Below, piece after piece: positions 33,016 through 45,129 of a stretch of 64,000 nucleotides of DNA. This stretch comes from Folioceros fuciformis (lineage: Eukaryota > Anthocerotophyta > Anthocerotopsida > Anthocerotales), in the NCBI GenBank assembly GCA_049999805.1, contig JBNGIO010005379.1:1-64000 (forward strand), read 5' to 3'. Both the position numbers and the translations under genes were made by a program. The notes beneath the pieces were generated by a model, which saw only the letters and a list, made by a program, of their open reading frames with translations, did not search any database and was not told the origin of the DNA. Every line of letters starts with the position of its first letter. Position 1 is the stretch's first letter.

Positions 33016-35919
33016 TCAATGCCGATCTCTGCACGAGCAAGAGCCATCCAGAAAACGGTGTACCCGATGAGCATCTCTGACGATAATCTCTCGCTGCTCC
33101 AGCCGTGACATGATCTTGGTACTACTGTGACAATCATCGCACATACGAAGATTCTTGGTGACCAGTAGAGAGGAGCCGTCGGGAGTGTTCAGCAGCCCAT
33201 ACGCCAAGGCCAGCTTTTCCGCATGGCCACACAATGCATCTTGCTTTTCCTGCTCGGACATCAACTTGAGCACCAACTCGGTTTGTGGCACATGCCCTCC
33301 TTCTTCCTTCAGCCTCGTATTCACACTCTTCAGCTTGAATGATAGGTCTGACCTCTCTTCCCCAACTGTGAACTCGTGTACCTTCCTCTGCACTTCAATG
33401 TATGCCTTTGCAGGCTTCTTCCAGGCACCTGCGGACTTTCTCAGTCGTTCTGTGTCATCCACATCCTTCCACCTACTGGCATTCGCATAAATGCTCCCCA
33501 ACAACACATAGTAGCTAGCGTTAGCTGGGTCTAAGGAAATGAGACGCTCAAAACATCTTTTCCCACGTTCCGCATCATTATGGTTCTTGCAGGCACTCAG
33601 CAATGATGTCCACCCCACCACATGCTCCGGCAATGGCAAGGTCTGCAGGAGATCTTCTGCCTCGTCAAGACGCCCTGACCGTGCAAGAAGATCCACCATA
33701 CAACCGTAGTGATTATCAGTTGGAACCATGCCATAATCCTCCACCATCAACTTGAACACCTGCTGGCCCTCATCTACCAGGCCTGCGTGGCTGCATGCCA
33801 CAAGAAGGCAGGTGAAGGTAGTCTCATCAGGCTTCACACCTTGCTGGTGCATCTCCTCAAAGCACTTGATGGCCGTTTGTCCGTCACCATGTTCAGCAAA
33901 GCCATTGAGCAAACCACTCCACGTTACCACATCCCTCACAGGCATTTTGTTGAAAACTTGCCGAGCCTCATCCATGCTCCCACACTTAGCATACATGTGG
34001 ACCAGACTGTTGCCAACACACACGTCATTCTCCAACCCTCTCTCCCGAGCCTCTACGTGCAGCTGTTTCCCCTGCTGTAAGGCTCCAATGGTGGAGCAAG
34101 ATTGAAGGAGACACACAATTGTGACATGATTCACCGATGTGACTCCCTGCTGCTGCATTTGTGCATACACAGAGAGGGCTTCTTGAGCGAACCCTTGCTG
34201 TGCGTATCCTGCAATCATGGAAGTCCATGTCACCACATCTTTTGTGGGCAATCGGTCAAACACCCTGCGAGCCTCCTCCAAGCTGCCACATTTTGCATAC
34301 ATGTCAACGAGACAGTTGCCAACTTGCACATTCACTTCCAGGCCCCGTTCACGAATCTGTGCATGAATCTCCTTCCCCTCAACCAGCAGACGCATGCTGG
34401 CACATGCTTGGATCAGGCACACAAACGTCACAGGACTGTCAGGTCTGACGCCTTCCAGTTGCATACGTGAGTGCAGCGCAAGGGCTTCTTGAAAATGTCC
34501 TTGCTGGGCATATCCTGACAACATGGCCGTCCAAGTAACCACGTCTCTTCTGGGCAATCTGTCAAACACTCTCCGTGCATGCTCTAAGCTGCCGCACTTA
34601 GCATACATGTTCACCAGGCTACAACCTACAGAACCATCAGCCTCCAGGCCTCTCTTACGAATCTGTGCATGAAGCTGCTCTCCCTGATGCAGGACTCTCA
34701 TGCTGGCACATGCTTTGAGAAGACACACAAAAGTAACGTTGTCAGCTGGAAACATACCTTCTTTCTCCATGGTTTCATACAAGGCCAGGGCTTCGCCACC
34801 AAGCCCTTGCTCAGCATATGCTGCAATCATGGTTGTCCAGGTCACGATAGTCTTGGTGGGCAAACTATCAAAAACGTTGCGAGCTTCTCCGACGCTTCCA
34901 CATTTTGCGTACATATACACAAGGCTGTTGCCAACAAAAGTATTGGCTTTGACAGCACTGGCCAAGACATCTGCATGGACATCCTTGCCGGACACCAGAT
35001 CCCCAGCAGCCGCACACGCTTTGAGCACGGCCACAAATACATGGTTGTCTGGTTTGACACTAGACTCACGCATCTGTTTATACAGTCTTATGCCTTCTGC
35101 CGGCTGCCCGTGTCGAGCATATGCCAAAATGATAGAAGACCACATGTAAGCGTTTGGTGAAGTGACTTTGGACAAGACCTGTAGTGCATCCTCCAATCGC
35201 TCATGAGAAGCATACATAGCTATGACATGGTTGGCTAGGAAGGCGTTTGTCTCGTACCCACTAGTGACTGCTAGTGCATGTACTCGTCTACCTAGAACGA
35301 GATTTTTTTGCACCGTACACCTCTTCAGGACTCGATAGAAGAGGGAAACGGAAATATTGCATCCTCGATTGACTAGAGCATCCAAGGCATCAACCGCTTG
35401 TATCAGATCTCCCTCGTCACAAATCTGGGTCAAGGCCTGACATGCTGCATCTTCTCGAACCTTGCCCTGGCTGCTAGGGTGAGTGTTTGCAGAGGTAGAC
35501 TCAGTGCATAGGGAGGCCGTAGGAGGCGCGGCTCGCCTCCTCCCAAAATCCCACCTGACCAGTTGCGAGTCCACCCACTCAGGCTTGTCACAGTTGTTTG
35601 GCCATAAGTCCTCCTTGTAACGCTTGTGCCTGGAATCCGGATACAGTGAGCTTTCATTTCGAGCCCTATTGTCCCACCACTGCGTGCGATCCAAGCACTG
35701 ATCTTGCCACAAGACCTGCTGCTCCAAACCTGCCGACCTGGCACCTGCTCGCTTGCCAGGTCGGCAGCAAGACCGACAACTAACATCCCTCATGGGCAAA
35801 CCATCTTTGGCAGAGACCACGTAATGCGCGTGACAGTGCGCAAAGCTTGGTAGCATCACCGAATTCCTTAAATCCGATGTTCCCAAGCCTAGCAACGGCG
35901 CCTGCAGCGGCACAGTCAT
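33016..35919 (-). CDS. PPR protein with DYW:KP deaminase domain, C-terminus DRH
   Basis: Complete 967-residue editing-type PPR protein from a true ATG at 35919; a TAA in the same frame 12 bases earlier fixes the start. The first ~170 residues are a long Arg/Ser/Cys-rich leader (targeting peptide plus spacer). The PPR tract begins near CDEGDLIQAVDALDALVNRG and holds five regular PLS triplets (VVTWTAMLSGYAQQGHFQEA, VTFVCLIQACASMRLLVEGK, MYAKCGSLEEARRVFDRLP). E1/E2 end with KKPAKAYIEV, KP in place of PG. Deaminase residues: HAEKLALAYGLLNTPDG, CDDCH, EIIVRDAHRVHRF, CSCRDRH. The glycine before DRH is replaced by Arg. The stop codon of CTF8 lies only 14 bases upstream, so its promoter must overlap CTF8 or both share one transcript. 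Confidence 0.97.
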   Translation of the reverse strand: MTVPLQAPLLGLGTSDLRNSVMLPSFAHCHAHYVVSAKDGLPMRDVSCRSCCRPGKRAGARSAGLEQQVLWQDQCLDRTQWWDNRARNESSLYPDSRHKRYKEDLWPNNCDKPEWVDSQLVRWDFGRRRAAPPTASLCTESTSANTHPSSQGKVREDAACQALTQICDEGDLIQAVDALDALVNRGCNISVSLFYRVLKRCTVQKNLVLGRRVHALAVTSGYETNAFLANHVIAMYASHERLEDALQVLSKVTSPNAYMWSSIILAYARHGQPAEGIRLYKQMRESSVKPDNHVFVAVLKACAAAGDLVSGKDVHADVLASAVKANTFVGNSLVYMYAKCGSVGEARNVFDSLPTKTIVTWTTMIAAYAEQGLGGEALALYETMEKEGMFPADNVTFVCLLKACASMRVLHQGEQLHAQIRKRGLEADGSVGCSLVNMYAKCGSLEHARRVFDRLPRRDVVTWTAMLSGYAQQGHFQEALALHSRMQLEGVRPDSPVTFVCLIQACASMRLLVEGKEIHAQIRERGLEVNVQVGNCLVDMYAKCGSLEEARRVFDRLPTKDVVTWTSMIAGYAQQGFAQEALSVYAQMQQQGVTSVNHVTIVCLLQSCSTIGALQQGKQLHVEARERGLENDVCVGNSLVHMYAKCGSMDEARQVFNKMPVRDVVTWSGLLNGFAEHGDGQTAIKCFEEMHQQGVKPDETTFTCLLVACSHAGLVDEGQQVFKLMVEDYGMVPTDNHYGCMVDLLARSGRLDEAEDLLQTLPLPEHVVGWTSLLSACKNHNDAERGKRCFERLISLDPANASYYVLLGSIYANASRWKDVDDTERLRKSAGAWKKPAKAYIEVQRKVHEFTVGEERSDLSFKLKSVNTRLKEEGGHVPQTELVLKLMSEQEKQDALCGHAEKLALAYGLLNTPDGSSLLVTKNLRMCDDCHSSTKIMSRLEQREIIVRDAHRVHRFLDGSCSCRDRH

Positions 35920-35933
35920 ATCTTCCGCTTAAT

Positions 35934-36450
35934 CTAATCCGCAGGGAACGCATCGGCGGCTGGCCGTGGCTTCTTGACCTTCACTTCGGGCTCTGAGATC
36001 GATGCACGGAAACGAGCAGCACCTGAGCAAACCAAGTCCATGGAAAATGAGACCAACAATGGAAGAAAAGTGGCGAAGGGTCTCACTCGTGATGATAGCT
36101 CTGGGCCTGGACTTGAACAGAATCTTGTGTCTGATGATTCCAATGATGTTGAGTTGGGGGGAGCCATCGATTACCATGGCACGGGCATCTGCGTCACCAG
36201 CAGCATCACCAGCAGCAGCAGGCTGGTCCAGCACCAACAGAGGCTTCTTCAGGGCGATCCGGGTGCCTTCCAGCTCATGGTAGCCCACAGTGAAGACAAA
36301 CTTGTCTTTCCCTTTGCGGCAAAGTGAGCCGATGTTCAGATTGTGCAGATCGGCGTTGTTCTGGACTTCCAACGACCCCTGCAGCTCCACGATGGCCCAT
36401 TCCTTGCAAGAATCAGCCGCGCCGCACTCGCATCTCACACGTATCTGCAT
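35934..36450 (-). CDS. CTF8: CTF8, subunit of the CTF18 replication factor C complex
   Basis: Ctf8 joins Ctf18-RFC with Dcc1; the complex loads PCNA and supports sister-chromatid cohesion in the nucleus. Two exons, 36450-36087 and 36022-35934 (64-base intron, phase 1), give 150 residues. Recognisable order: MQIRVRCECG, KEWAIVELQGSLEVQ, IGSLCRKGKDKFVFTVGYHE, LEGTRIALKKPLLVL, an Ala/Asp-rich insert, LNIIGIIRHKILFKSRPRAI, and a basic tail EVKVKKPRPAADAFPAD. Length and order match the family (about 120-150 residues). Downstream, the PPR start codon lies 14 bases after the stop. Confidence 0.95.
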
Positions 36451-36767
36451 CCTCGGCCGTTGTCTGCAGAGGCTGACGAGAAAGTGTCTAAATCGGAAAG
36501 TGATGGTGGAAGCAACAGCAGTTCACAAACCCCTCTCGGTGGGTGAGACAGGCGACAAGAGCGAGGAGGCGGGCGAGCCACCCCAGGCCCCAGGCGCATG
36601 CATGTAACTACTCCCACCTGCCAGCAAACAGTCACAGCTGACGCAGCCTCAGGATGGCCGTCAAGCTTGTCACCACCTGCACCTCTCCAGCCTTACTTCA
36701 GGCCGCGCTTCGGTAGCTCTAACAACCCCGTCACTACTTCCTTTCTTCCTTCCCTTGCCTTCCAGCC
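36451..36767. promoter_or_regulatory. Bidirectional promoter between CTF8 and plastid PDH E1-beta
   Basis: Only 317 bases separate the two divergent start codons and must contain both 5' UTRs and core promoters. No specific box can be assigned; the right end is CT-rich (CTTTCTTCCTTCCCTTGCCT), a feature often found near plant transcription starts. Confidence 0.6.
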
Positions 36768-38381
36768 ATGGCGTCCAAGTCGGCCCTCGCCCCTGCTGCG
36801 GCAGCTACCGTCAGCGGTGCCGGCCTAGCTGCTTCCGCGTCTTCTCACGTTTCCTCGCTGCGACTGCCTCCCCCGCCGCTGGCTTCTCCAAGTGCGTGTT
36901 TCTGGAACAACCAGTGTTCTCTGCGCTGCTGCTTCTTCTCTGATCCTCGTGCCCAGTCACCTTGCTTGACAGCAGAAAGCACTGGTTTCTTGCTTGCAGG
37001 ATCCGCGAAAATTGCTCTGGTAGTCAAATCTGACGCATCTATCGGTGGATCACCCTCTGTCGGCTTTGCGTCCAAATCTGCTTCCGACTCGTCATCATCA
37101 AGAAGCTTTGCAACAAGAGCTGTCGCTGCTGTGAGTGGTGGCTTGTCTACCAGTGGACATCCTAGCTGGCTGGACGTTTGTTTGGATGTTACAAAGCAGT
37201 GACTGACCTGATTCCTTGTGGCGGTAGGGGAAACTCGAAGCTGCTGCAGGTGCTAAGAGTCAAGCTCCTCCAGGCAAGGCAGGCCCAGGGTGAGCAGTGT
37301 GGATTTCTCAGATGGTTCGTTTGCTGCTGGATTGCACGCATGTGGAACTTTGAACGCATTCGTAGGGTAGGATTTTGAGACTTGTGTGCTTTGTTGCTGC
37401 CGCAACAGCCATGAGCTTCTCATGTTCGAGGCTCTACGGGAAGGTCTCGAAGAGGAAATGGAGAGGGATCCCAAAGTCTTAGTCCTGGGAGAGGATGTAG
37501 GTCATTATGGTGGCTCTTACAAGGTGACCAAGGGCTTCGCTGAAAAGTTTGGTGACTGGCGTGTTCTGGACACTCCCATCGCCGAGAACTCCTTCACTGG
37601 AATGGCCATCGGAGCTGCCATGACTGGATTGAGGCCGGTCATCGAAGGCATGAACATGGGCTTCTTGTTACTGGCATACAACCAGATAGCCAACAACTGT
37701 GGCATGCTGCATTATACTTCAGGGGGACAATTCACCATCCCTGTGGTGATCAGGGGCCCTGGTGGAGTCGGAAGGCAACTCGGAGCAGAGCACTCCCAGC
37801 GGCTGGAGTCGTATTTCCAGTCTGTACCTGGACTTCAAATGGTCGCCTGCTCCACGCCGTACAACGCCAAAGGACTCATGAAGGCCGCTATTCGGAGCGA
37901 GAACCCTGTCATTCTCTTCGAGCATGTGCTGTTGTACAATCTCAAGGAGCGGATTCCGGATGAGGAATACGTGTGCTGCCTTGAGGAGGCGGAGCTGGTG
38001 CGTCCAGGACAGGATATCACCATCTTGACTTACTCTCGGATGAGGCATCACGTGTTGCAGGCTGCCAAGACTCTGGTGAACAAGGGCTATGACCCTGAGA
38101 TCATCGATATCCGCTCCTTGAAGCCGTTTGATCTCCACACCATTGGCAACTCAGTGAAGAAAACTCACAAGGTCCTCATTGTGGAGGAGTGCATGAGAAC
38201 TGGCGGGATTGGTGCGAGTCTGAGGGCTGCTATTATGGAAAACTTTTTCGACTATCTGGATGGACCCATCGGCTGCTTGTCTTCGCAGGATGTGCCAACA
38301 CCATACTCTGGCCCTCTGGAGGAGCTAACGGTGGTGCAGCCCCATCAGATAGTCACGGCCGTAGAGACTTTGTGCCAATAG
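36768..38381 (+). CDS. PDH-E1 BETA: Plastid pyruvate dehydrogenase E1 beta subunit
   Basis: E1-beta pairs with E1-alpha in the plastid pyruvate dehydrogenase complex, which decarboxylates pyruvate with thiamine diphosphate and supplies acetyl-CoA for fatty acid synthesis. Four exons in phase: 36768-36891, 37000-37130, 37228-37289, 37409-38381, giving 429 residues. The first ~100 residues are an Ala/Ser-rich transit peptide split across three exons. The mature part begins [20 protein letters not shown] and contains [134 protein letters not shown] and [12 protein letters not shown]. These match the plastid, not the mitochondrial, form. Confidence 0.97.
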
Positions 38382-38941
38382 CCCGGCACAAACATTTTTT
38401 ATTTCAGAACATTCTTTTTTCAGGACCCTCAGCTGCTATTAGCCAAAATGCATCCTCAGGTCCAGCAACAACCAACAGGATGAAAGAATGTGGTGCCTAC
38501 CTGCATCGTTTGCCAAAGCAGAGTTGAAAAACCCCGTAGTCTGAGTTTGCTTGGAAAACTGCTGTGACAAATGTACGACTTACCTGGACGAACCAAATTC
38601 CCGTGCAGTTGAATCAGGTTGAGAGACTTCCTGGAATGCTGCATTCTGCATTCCAAGGCCATGAACTAATGTAACACATCAACAACACACTCATTCCTGT
38701 CTGTGGAACATGTGTTGGTCAGTGACACACCTCAAGTGCGAAAGTACACCTGTGGGTGCTGTTGCTAGATGGATCATTGCACCACTATCATGTCAGAGCC
38801 TGGAGCAGGTCTCTTGTTGTTCTGTCTGTGGTGGCTAGTCACATTCACTTGGATCCGACCCCTATCCAGCTTGATCTTAGTGCGTTGGCTGTCTCCTTTG
38901 GTGTTCGAGGGACCTGGATGAGAAATACGCGCAGGATGAGT
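38382..38941. other. Intergenic between convergent genes
   Basis: 3' flanks of plastid PDH E1-beta and of the large coiled-coil gene. No coding frame supported. Confidence 0.5.
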
Positions 38942-41900
38942 TCAGTAAGAGCAGCATGCCTGTTTGTTGATTGAAACCAAATTGGCTTGGGACACGAGAC
39001 CTGTTGTCGAGTCTTTGCCAGATTGTTCTCCAGGATGCGTGGAAGCCCAAGTTGCTTCACACACTTCCCTGTCATGCACGGGACAGCCTTTCCTTGCGTT
39101 CCCCTGGACGTCATGGGACATTCAGTGAGGGAAAACAAGAGAGACGGGAGCACCGCGTCCAGCATCCGTTTCCCAACACCGTACCTGCCGTACAGGGATG
39201 GACTGCTCGTGCCCTTGCCCTGACCCCTGGTCACTGTAAAGTTGTCCACGCGCCTGATCGTAAGAGTCAGCTCCAGGACTGGCTGCGCTTCCAGGCCTTC
39301 GAGCAAGCATACGAAACACTTTCACAAGCTCCACACCTGCTCCAGCCAGTTTCTTATAAGATGACCCATTCAGCAGGACAAATCTGCAGGCTTCCCATCA
39401 GGCCCCGCTTTACCTAGAGCTGCACACTTGTTCTCAGCGCATGCTGCTCCTTCCAGTGCTGCTTGCACGGCAACGCTCACATGCTCAACTTTCCCATCCA
39501 GCAGCCTGTGAAGAAAGCAGGGGAAAGGGTCACATGGCTGGACGGCCTGTGTCACCAGGCGATCAAGCAAACAGTCCTTTTATCTTGAGACAACGTGGAC
39601 GACCTGAGATTACTGAACGTCGCGGATGCAACACTCTCAAGGCGAGTCTCCAGGTTGGAGATCCTGTTAGACGCACTTATGCCTCCAGAGTTATCAGCGT
39701 GGTCCAGACTGTGTCCATCACCCACATCTCCTTGCAATAGCTCGGCGTGAGAAGTGTCTGTCCGGTCACCGTCCATCCTGAAGGGAACACTAACACTGAT
39801 ACCACCACCTGCGATTGTCGCTGTAAAATGAGCAATCAAGGCTTTGCAGCTCCGACATCTGTTCGATCTACTGTACGGGCATGTCAATCACCTTTGTGTT
39901 GGATGCTGAGAACTTCATGACGGCTGTTGGCATCCCCTCCAGCACCTCTCTTCTCAATGTGCTCCAGTCGTAAAGACACTCCCTCTCCACCACCTACCCC
40001 GAGGCAGTAACATGACACCAACCACAATCAGAAAGGGTGCGCAGAAAGTAAGATGACTAGCCCGACAGAGTCAGCTCGTGTATGCATACCCAATTGCCCA
40101 GTTGAAGCATCCACCGTCTTGTTCTCCAGAACACAAAGACGAAGTGAATCTTCTCTGGTCGTCACATCTTAATCACAAGCAGAAAGAAAACAAGTCAGAG
40201 AATGGAATCAGGGGCGGAATACTGACTTTCTACTATTTAGCTGCTGTCGCTGACCTCGAGTTGGATTCCCAGCCACTCTTTCGGGCTGTGCTGCTGTTAT
40301 TGCCTTCTGAGACTGTTGCGCTCCACTTACTTCATCTATCCTGAACGCCAGTTGCCGCAATTCGTCCTTAATAGCCTCCTGGTCCTGTTCAAGTTTCTGT
40401 GCCATCGAGCACGTTGGATCCTCCTCGGCCGCAGCCGAGGCCGAGGTGACGGCCAGAGTGTTTCTGTTTTCACCTTCCCTAGTACGAGAAAGGGAAGCCA
40501 TGTCCTGTTCCAGCTGCTCGTGCAGCTGAAGGCTCTTTCTCCTCACACCATCAATTTCAGACTGGAACTTCTCAACCTCTTCCTGCAGCTGCATGCTCTT
40601 CCTCCTCGCAGTATCCATTTCGAAATGAAAGTCAGACACTGCTTTACCAGCCATTGCTGCGGTTGACTCGATCTCCTTGGCCGTACCTTTGACCTGCAGG
40701 CACACACACACACACAACAACAACAACAAAGGCTTAGCTCTGACCCTGATGCCAGTGTACCACATAACACAGCAGCCAGTACCACAACAGAGAATAACAT
40801 GACACCGCGTCAGGAATCTGCTTGTACCTTCATGATCTCCTTCTCCAAATTTTCCTGCAGTATTAGGCTCTTCCGCTTGGCCTGACCCATCTCAGTGCTG
40901 AAAGAGCCAACAACCTCTTGTAAGACATTGCCAACCTTCTCCGAAGATGTCCGTGCTTCAGCAACAGCTGCCACAGCTAAGTCCCTTTGCTGTTGCACAT
41001 CCACACTTGCTCTTCTAGCTTCCGCAATCAAGCCTTCCTGAAGCTCGACAGTTTTTCTCCTGGCATTCGCCATCTCGTTGCTGAACGAGCCCATGACTTG
41101 TTCAAGCACCTCGCTGGCACGAGATGCTGCTTGACAGGCTTCAGCCGCAGCTGCTGTTGCCCTATCACGGTCTTTTTCAGTACGTTTCAATGCATTACCT
41201 ACTTCCTCTGCTACTTCCTTCATCAGTCACAACAATTGTTGTCACCAAACAAGGTAGCCGTACGACGAGATATTGAAACACACCCCTCAAATGATTGTCA
41301 TACCTGAACTTCCAACACACCATTCTTGATGCAATCCACGTCACTTTTGAGAGCACAGGTCATGCTGTCTGTCTTGTCCTTCAATCCAGACACCCTTTTC
41401 TGCACTTCAGCCTTCAGAATTCCAGCAACCTCGTGCTTATTGGCCTCACAGATGTCTATCACTTGGCCTCGAATAAGGCTACTCTCCCTCTCCATAAGCC
41501 CTCGCACGTAGCCCCTCTCGGTCTCCACCAACCGTTGTAAGTAAGAGTTGCTGTCCAGATCGCACATCATGCTACCACTGCGCCCTTTGCCATTCTCCTT
41601 CATCTGTTGCCTCACCTCATCCAGCTCCTCCCTAACACAATCACAAAGGCGTTGTTCAGGACCTGCCCTGTCACGGGGGGCATCATTCTGGATGCTGCTA
41701 TCAATCATGGAGACACCTCACCTGAACCGCTCAAGCTCATCCAGCATGAACTTCCTTGGCATTTGCCCCGAACAGGGCATGGTGCTCCCGTCACCCCCCT
41801 TTTCCAGCAGATGCTGCTTCTGAAAATCACTCCATTGATTCTCCAGAGCATGGATCCGCTCCCGACAACACCTTTTGACACCGTACAGATCCGATCTCAC

Positions 41901-44900
41901 TTCCTCCAACCCTCCCAGGTACATCTGTGAAAGAGCCTCAACCCGTTCCATGATGAGCAGTTTTTCACGTGACCCTTCACGTTTACAGCCTCCACTTCTC
42001 TGCCATGCACCAACACCACCCCCACCCACAAAGTAACCATTACTGGCGATGACGATGGGCTATTTTGAATTGCGAGTGAAGGGATGCAGTGCCGAGATGT
42101 GTGACATACCTGCCGAAGCTCAACGTCGTCCACAATTCTCCTGAACTCGTCCATTTCAAGTTTCCGTTTGATGTTATCTTTCTCAAGTCTTGACAAAACT
42201 TTCCTGATTTGTTTGGTCTCTGCCCTGAGGGCGTCCTCAAGCTTCTTCAGTCCTTGCGATTCCAGCTTCACCTCAGATGCTACTCTTCTGATCTGTTGAA
42301 GGTGCTTCCGGAAATAGCCGTTGGGATTGTCGATGGCGTCAGTTATCTTGCCCTCGAGCTTTTCTTCCACCAAGTATTCCAGCTCCTTTTTCAGGTCGGC
42401 TTTGGTCTCAGCAACTTCAGCATGGTGATCTGCATGCATCTCTCGTAACCAAGAACGAATGTGAGACAAGGCCCCCATCTTGCAGGAGGTAGAACCAGCA
42501 GACATCAACATGGAGGCAGGTCTGCGTCTGCTGAAAGTTTTGCCCCACTGGGGCTTTCAAATGCTAGTATGCGGTGACTTGACCGGGAGGGGAGGAGCCA
42601 GAGGAAGGCCCTCTTTGGGAACACAGGCAGGCAACGATACCTGTCAGAAAAGTCTGAACTTCCGACATAAACACCTTCTTGCTTGCATCCCTGACAAAGG
42701 ACCCTATTTCCGATTTAAAGCATCGCATTTCATCCATTAGCCTTTCTCTGCAGCACTCATCTGTCTCAACTTTCTCTGCGACGATCTGATCGATTTTCAG
42801 TCTCAGTTCCCCTGCCAACCTCCTCTTCATATCCACAAGCTCCTCCTCAGTCTCACCTTTCAAGCATTCTATCTCCTTTTCTAAACCCACCACCCTGCCC
42901 CTCCAGCCCTCACCTTCCACATCGATACGAATCCTAAAACCTTCTACGGACCCCTTCAGCTCGCCAACTAGTCTGTTCAAACTGGAGATCTTTTTCTCGT
43001 ACACCTCATTCTGTACACTTTGCAGCTTGTGGGCCACAAACGATACCAGCCGATTGCCGAGGTAATCAGGGTTGTCCTTGTGTGTGCCTACCGCACTGGG
43101 GATGGCGTCCATGTTTTTTATGCAATTCTTCTTTAGCTCTTTCTGCAGCTGGCACCAGGACTGATCTTCTGCATCACCACTTCTTGAGCTGCTAGTCACT
43201 TTCTCGCTCAAGTCAATGAAGAAATAAGATGGTGGAGGCAGCTTTGATTTCGTGGGCTTGCATTTGGTGTCCACAGTGTCGTCCAGACCACAAAAGTCTG
43301 GTAGCTTGCTTGGCTTTGGAGCATTAGGAGAAAGGGAACATCTACCTAAAACCTCCTCAAGCTTCGGCTTCATCTCAGGAGGAGTTGTTGTTTCTGTTTT
43401 ACGTACCCCAAAGCAACTAGTGGTGCTGGATTCTGAAAGAGCAACCCCGCCACCGACGAGACCGGAATCAAGAGTTGAGCGGGGGAAGGTCGTGGGGAGT
43501 GTGATGGGAGTAGAGCAAGGGCTGGACAAATCGGCAGCAGCCAGAGGAGGCCTGTGGAGATCAGCAGGGCGTGCACAAGGATGAGTCCGGCAAGGCCCAC
43601 CGTTATCCCTCTTCTTCTGCGTTTTCTTCTTCTGGCTCAGCTTTCTGGCATAGTGGGACAGAGAAAGAGATGACGTCGAAGCCTCTTTGTCATCATCGGC
43701 ATCGCCATTGCCAGCAGCAGATCCTGAAGTAGAATGAGAAGAAGACGACAGAGATAAAGACGATGAGCAGCAGTCGTTGATTGATTTTGCAGAAGCAGTC
43801 TTCTTCTTGTATATACTCCCCCTGGCAGTGCGCCCTCTGGGTTTGCCAGGAAATGGAGATGTTTCTTTCGCCTTCACGTCGTCCAGTACTCTGCTGCATT
43901 GCAGAAAATTGACCACTTTCTCCCTCTCTGCGGCCAGCTGATTCGGCGACAGAACTGGCTCGTGCAGAACTCCGACAAGAGGAGCAGCATGAGGCGCAGC
44001 GACCGGCTGCGTACTACTTGCGTCGTCGTCCTCCACAACCGAATGGTCACCATCTGGCTGCTTGCCTGTGGCAGGAGGTGCAGCAGAGTGTGTGGACCTC
44101 GAACCCCTTGGAACGGCTTGAGCAGGCAGAAACTTGGATTCTTGCGCCCTGGCCTGCAGTGCCCTCAGTTCTGCCCTAAACCTTTCAAATTCTTCACGCA
44201 CCCATGCATTGTGGTGTGTTGCTGCCGCCGCTTGTTGGACCTGGTGAGCTTTCTTGTCCTCACGTTGGCCAACTTCAGTTCCAATTCCAGTTCCAGCCGG
44301 GGCAAGGAGTTTGGGGCATTGATCCGTGGAGGAGACGCTGGAGCACCTGGGTATAGGCAGCCGTAGCTCTACCCCGAGCCCTTGGCACGTGGAGGGTCGA
44401 GCATCCTCAGAGTCATATTCACCACCTGCCTCGACCTTGGTTTTCCTCTTGTCCAGAAAAGGTTGGCAACGAGGCACCTTGGAGACGTTGAATCCAGAGT
44501 GATCCACTCTGGTTTTCTTACTGCAACTGGGCTTCAATCCGGGGGGGTCTCCTTCCCCGGAGTCCTGGTGGTTGCTGTCTCCAACTGCTATTGCTGCTGC
44601 CGTTGTTGCTGCTGCTGGCTTGAAGGAACCTGAAGGAAGAGGAGGCTTGGAAGCAGCAGCTGCTGATGCTCCTCCTTCACCAGTTCCTTCCTTGTTGTTG
44701 TCGTTGTTACGCGTGTCGGTTGTGGAGCCCCGCCCCGGGCTTCTACTCCTCAGCCTCTTCTCTAAATGTCCCTCCTCTTGGCCTGCCCAGCCTCTTCCCC
44801 TCTCCCTCTCGTCAACATGGCGTGTGGGTGGAGAATCAGCCTCAGGCTCGGCCTCACCCTCAACCTCAGCCTCAGCCTCAGCCTCAGCCTCAGCCTCAGC

Positions 44901-44984
44901 CTCAGCCTCAGCCTCACCCGTCCCTTTGAATGAGGCTGTGTCACTGGATCCCTGGCCCCAGCCACTCACACCTCCTTGCTCCAT
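38942..44984 (-). CDS. Large coiled-coil protein, family not recognised
   Basis: About 1,580 residues in some 12 exons: 44984-42675, 42478-42110, 41924-41722, 41631-41304, 41217-40828, 40693-40331, ~40154-40090, 39993-39892, 39820-39604, 39505-39414, 39336-39185, 39103-38942. Phases agree at all joins except exon 6 to 7, which I could not resolve. The N-terminal half (exon 1) is low-complexity: an EA dipeptide run, Ser-rich and basic patches, a segment REEFERFRAELRALQARAQE, then helical VYEKKISSLNRLVGELKGSV. Exons 2-6 are almost pure coiled coil, with an internal near-repeat: GSFSNEMANARRKTVELQEG, GSFSTEMGQAKRKSLILQEN, DFHFEMDTARRKSMQLQEEV and KFQSEIDGVRRKSLQLHEQL. It resembles a cytoskeletal or meiotic scaffold in general form; no catalytic motif is seen. 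The last exons are assigned by phase only. The start ATG at 44984 is the first in frame; an upstream exon is possible. Confidence 0.75.
44835..44918. repeat. Hexanucleotide repeat encoding an EA run
   Basis: GCCTCA repeated about a dozen times with few changes (plus strand), read on the minus strand as alternating Glu-Ala near the N-terminus of the coiled-coil protein. Likely polymorphic in length. Confidence 0.9.
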
Positions 44985-45129
44985 GTCACACCCACCATCA
45001 TCCACACATGCCACTAATCCCAGAGCTCCTACTCGAGGGACTCCCCTCACAAACCGAGACCTGATCGGTGACACGTCCCCGACGCTGTCCCCTGCCAGAA
45101 ACAAAATCAACGAGATGTTGAGTCAGAAC

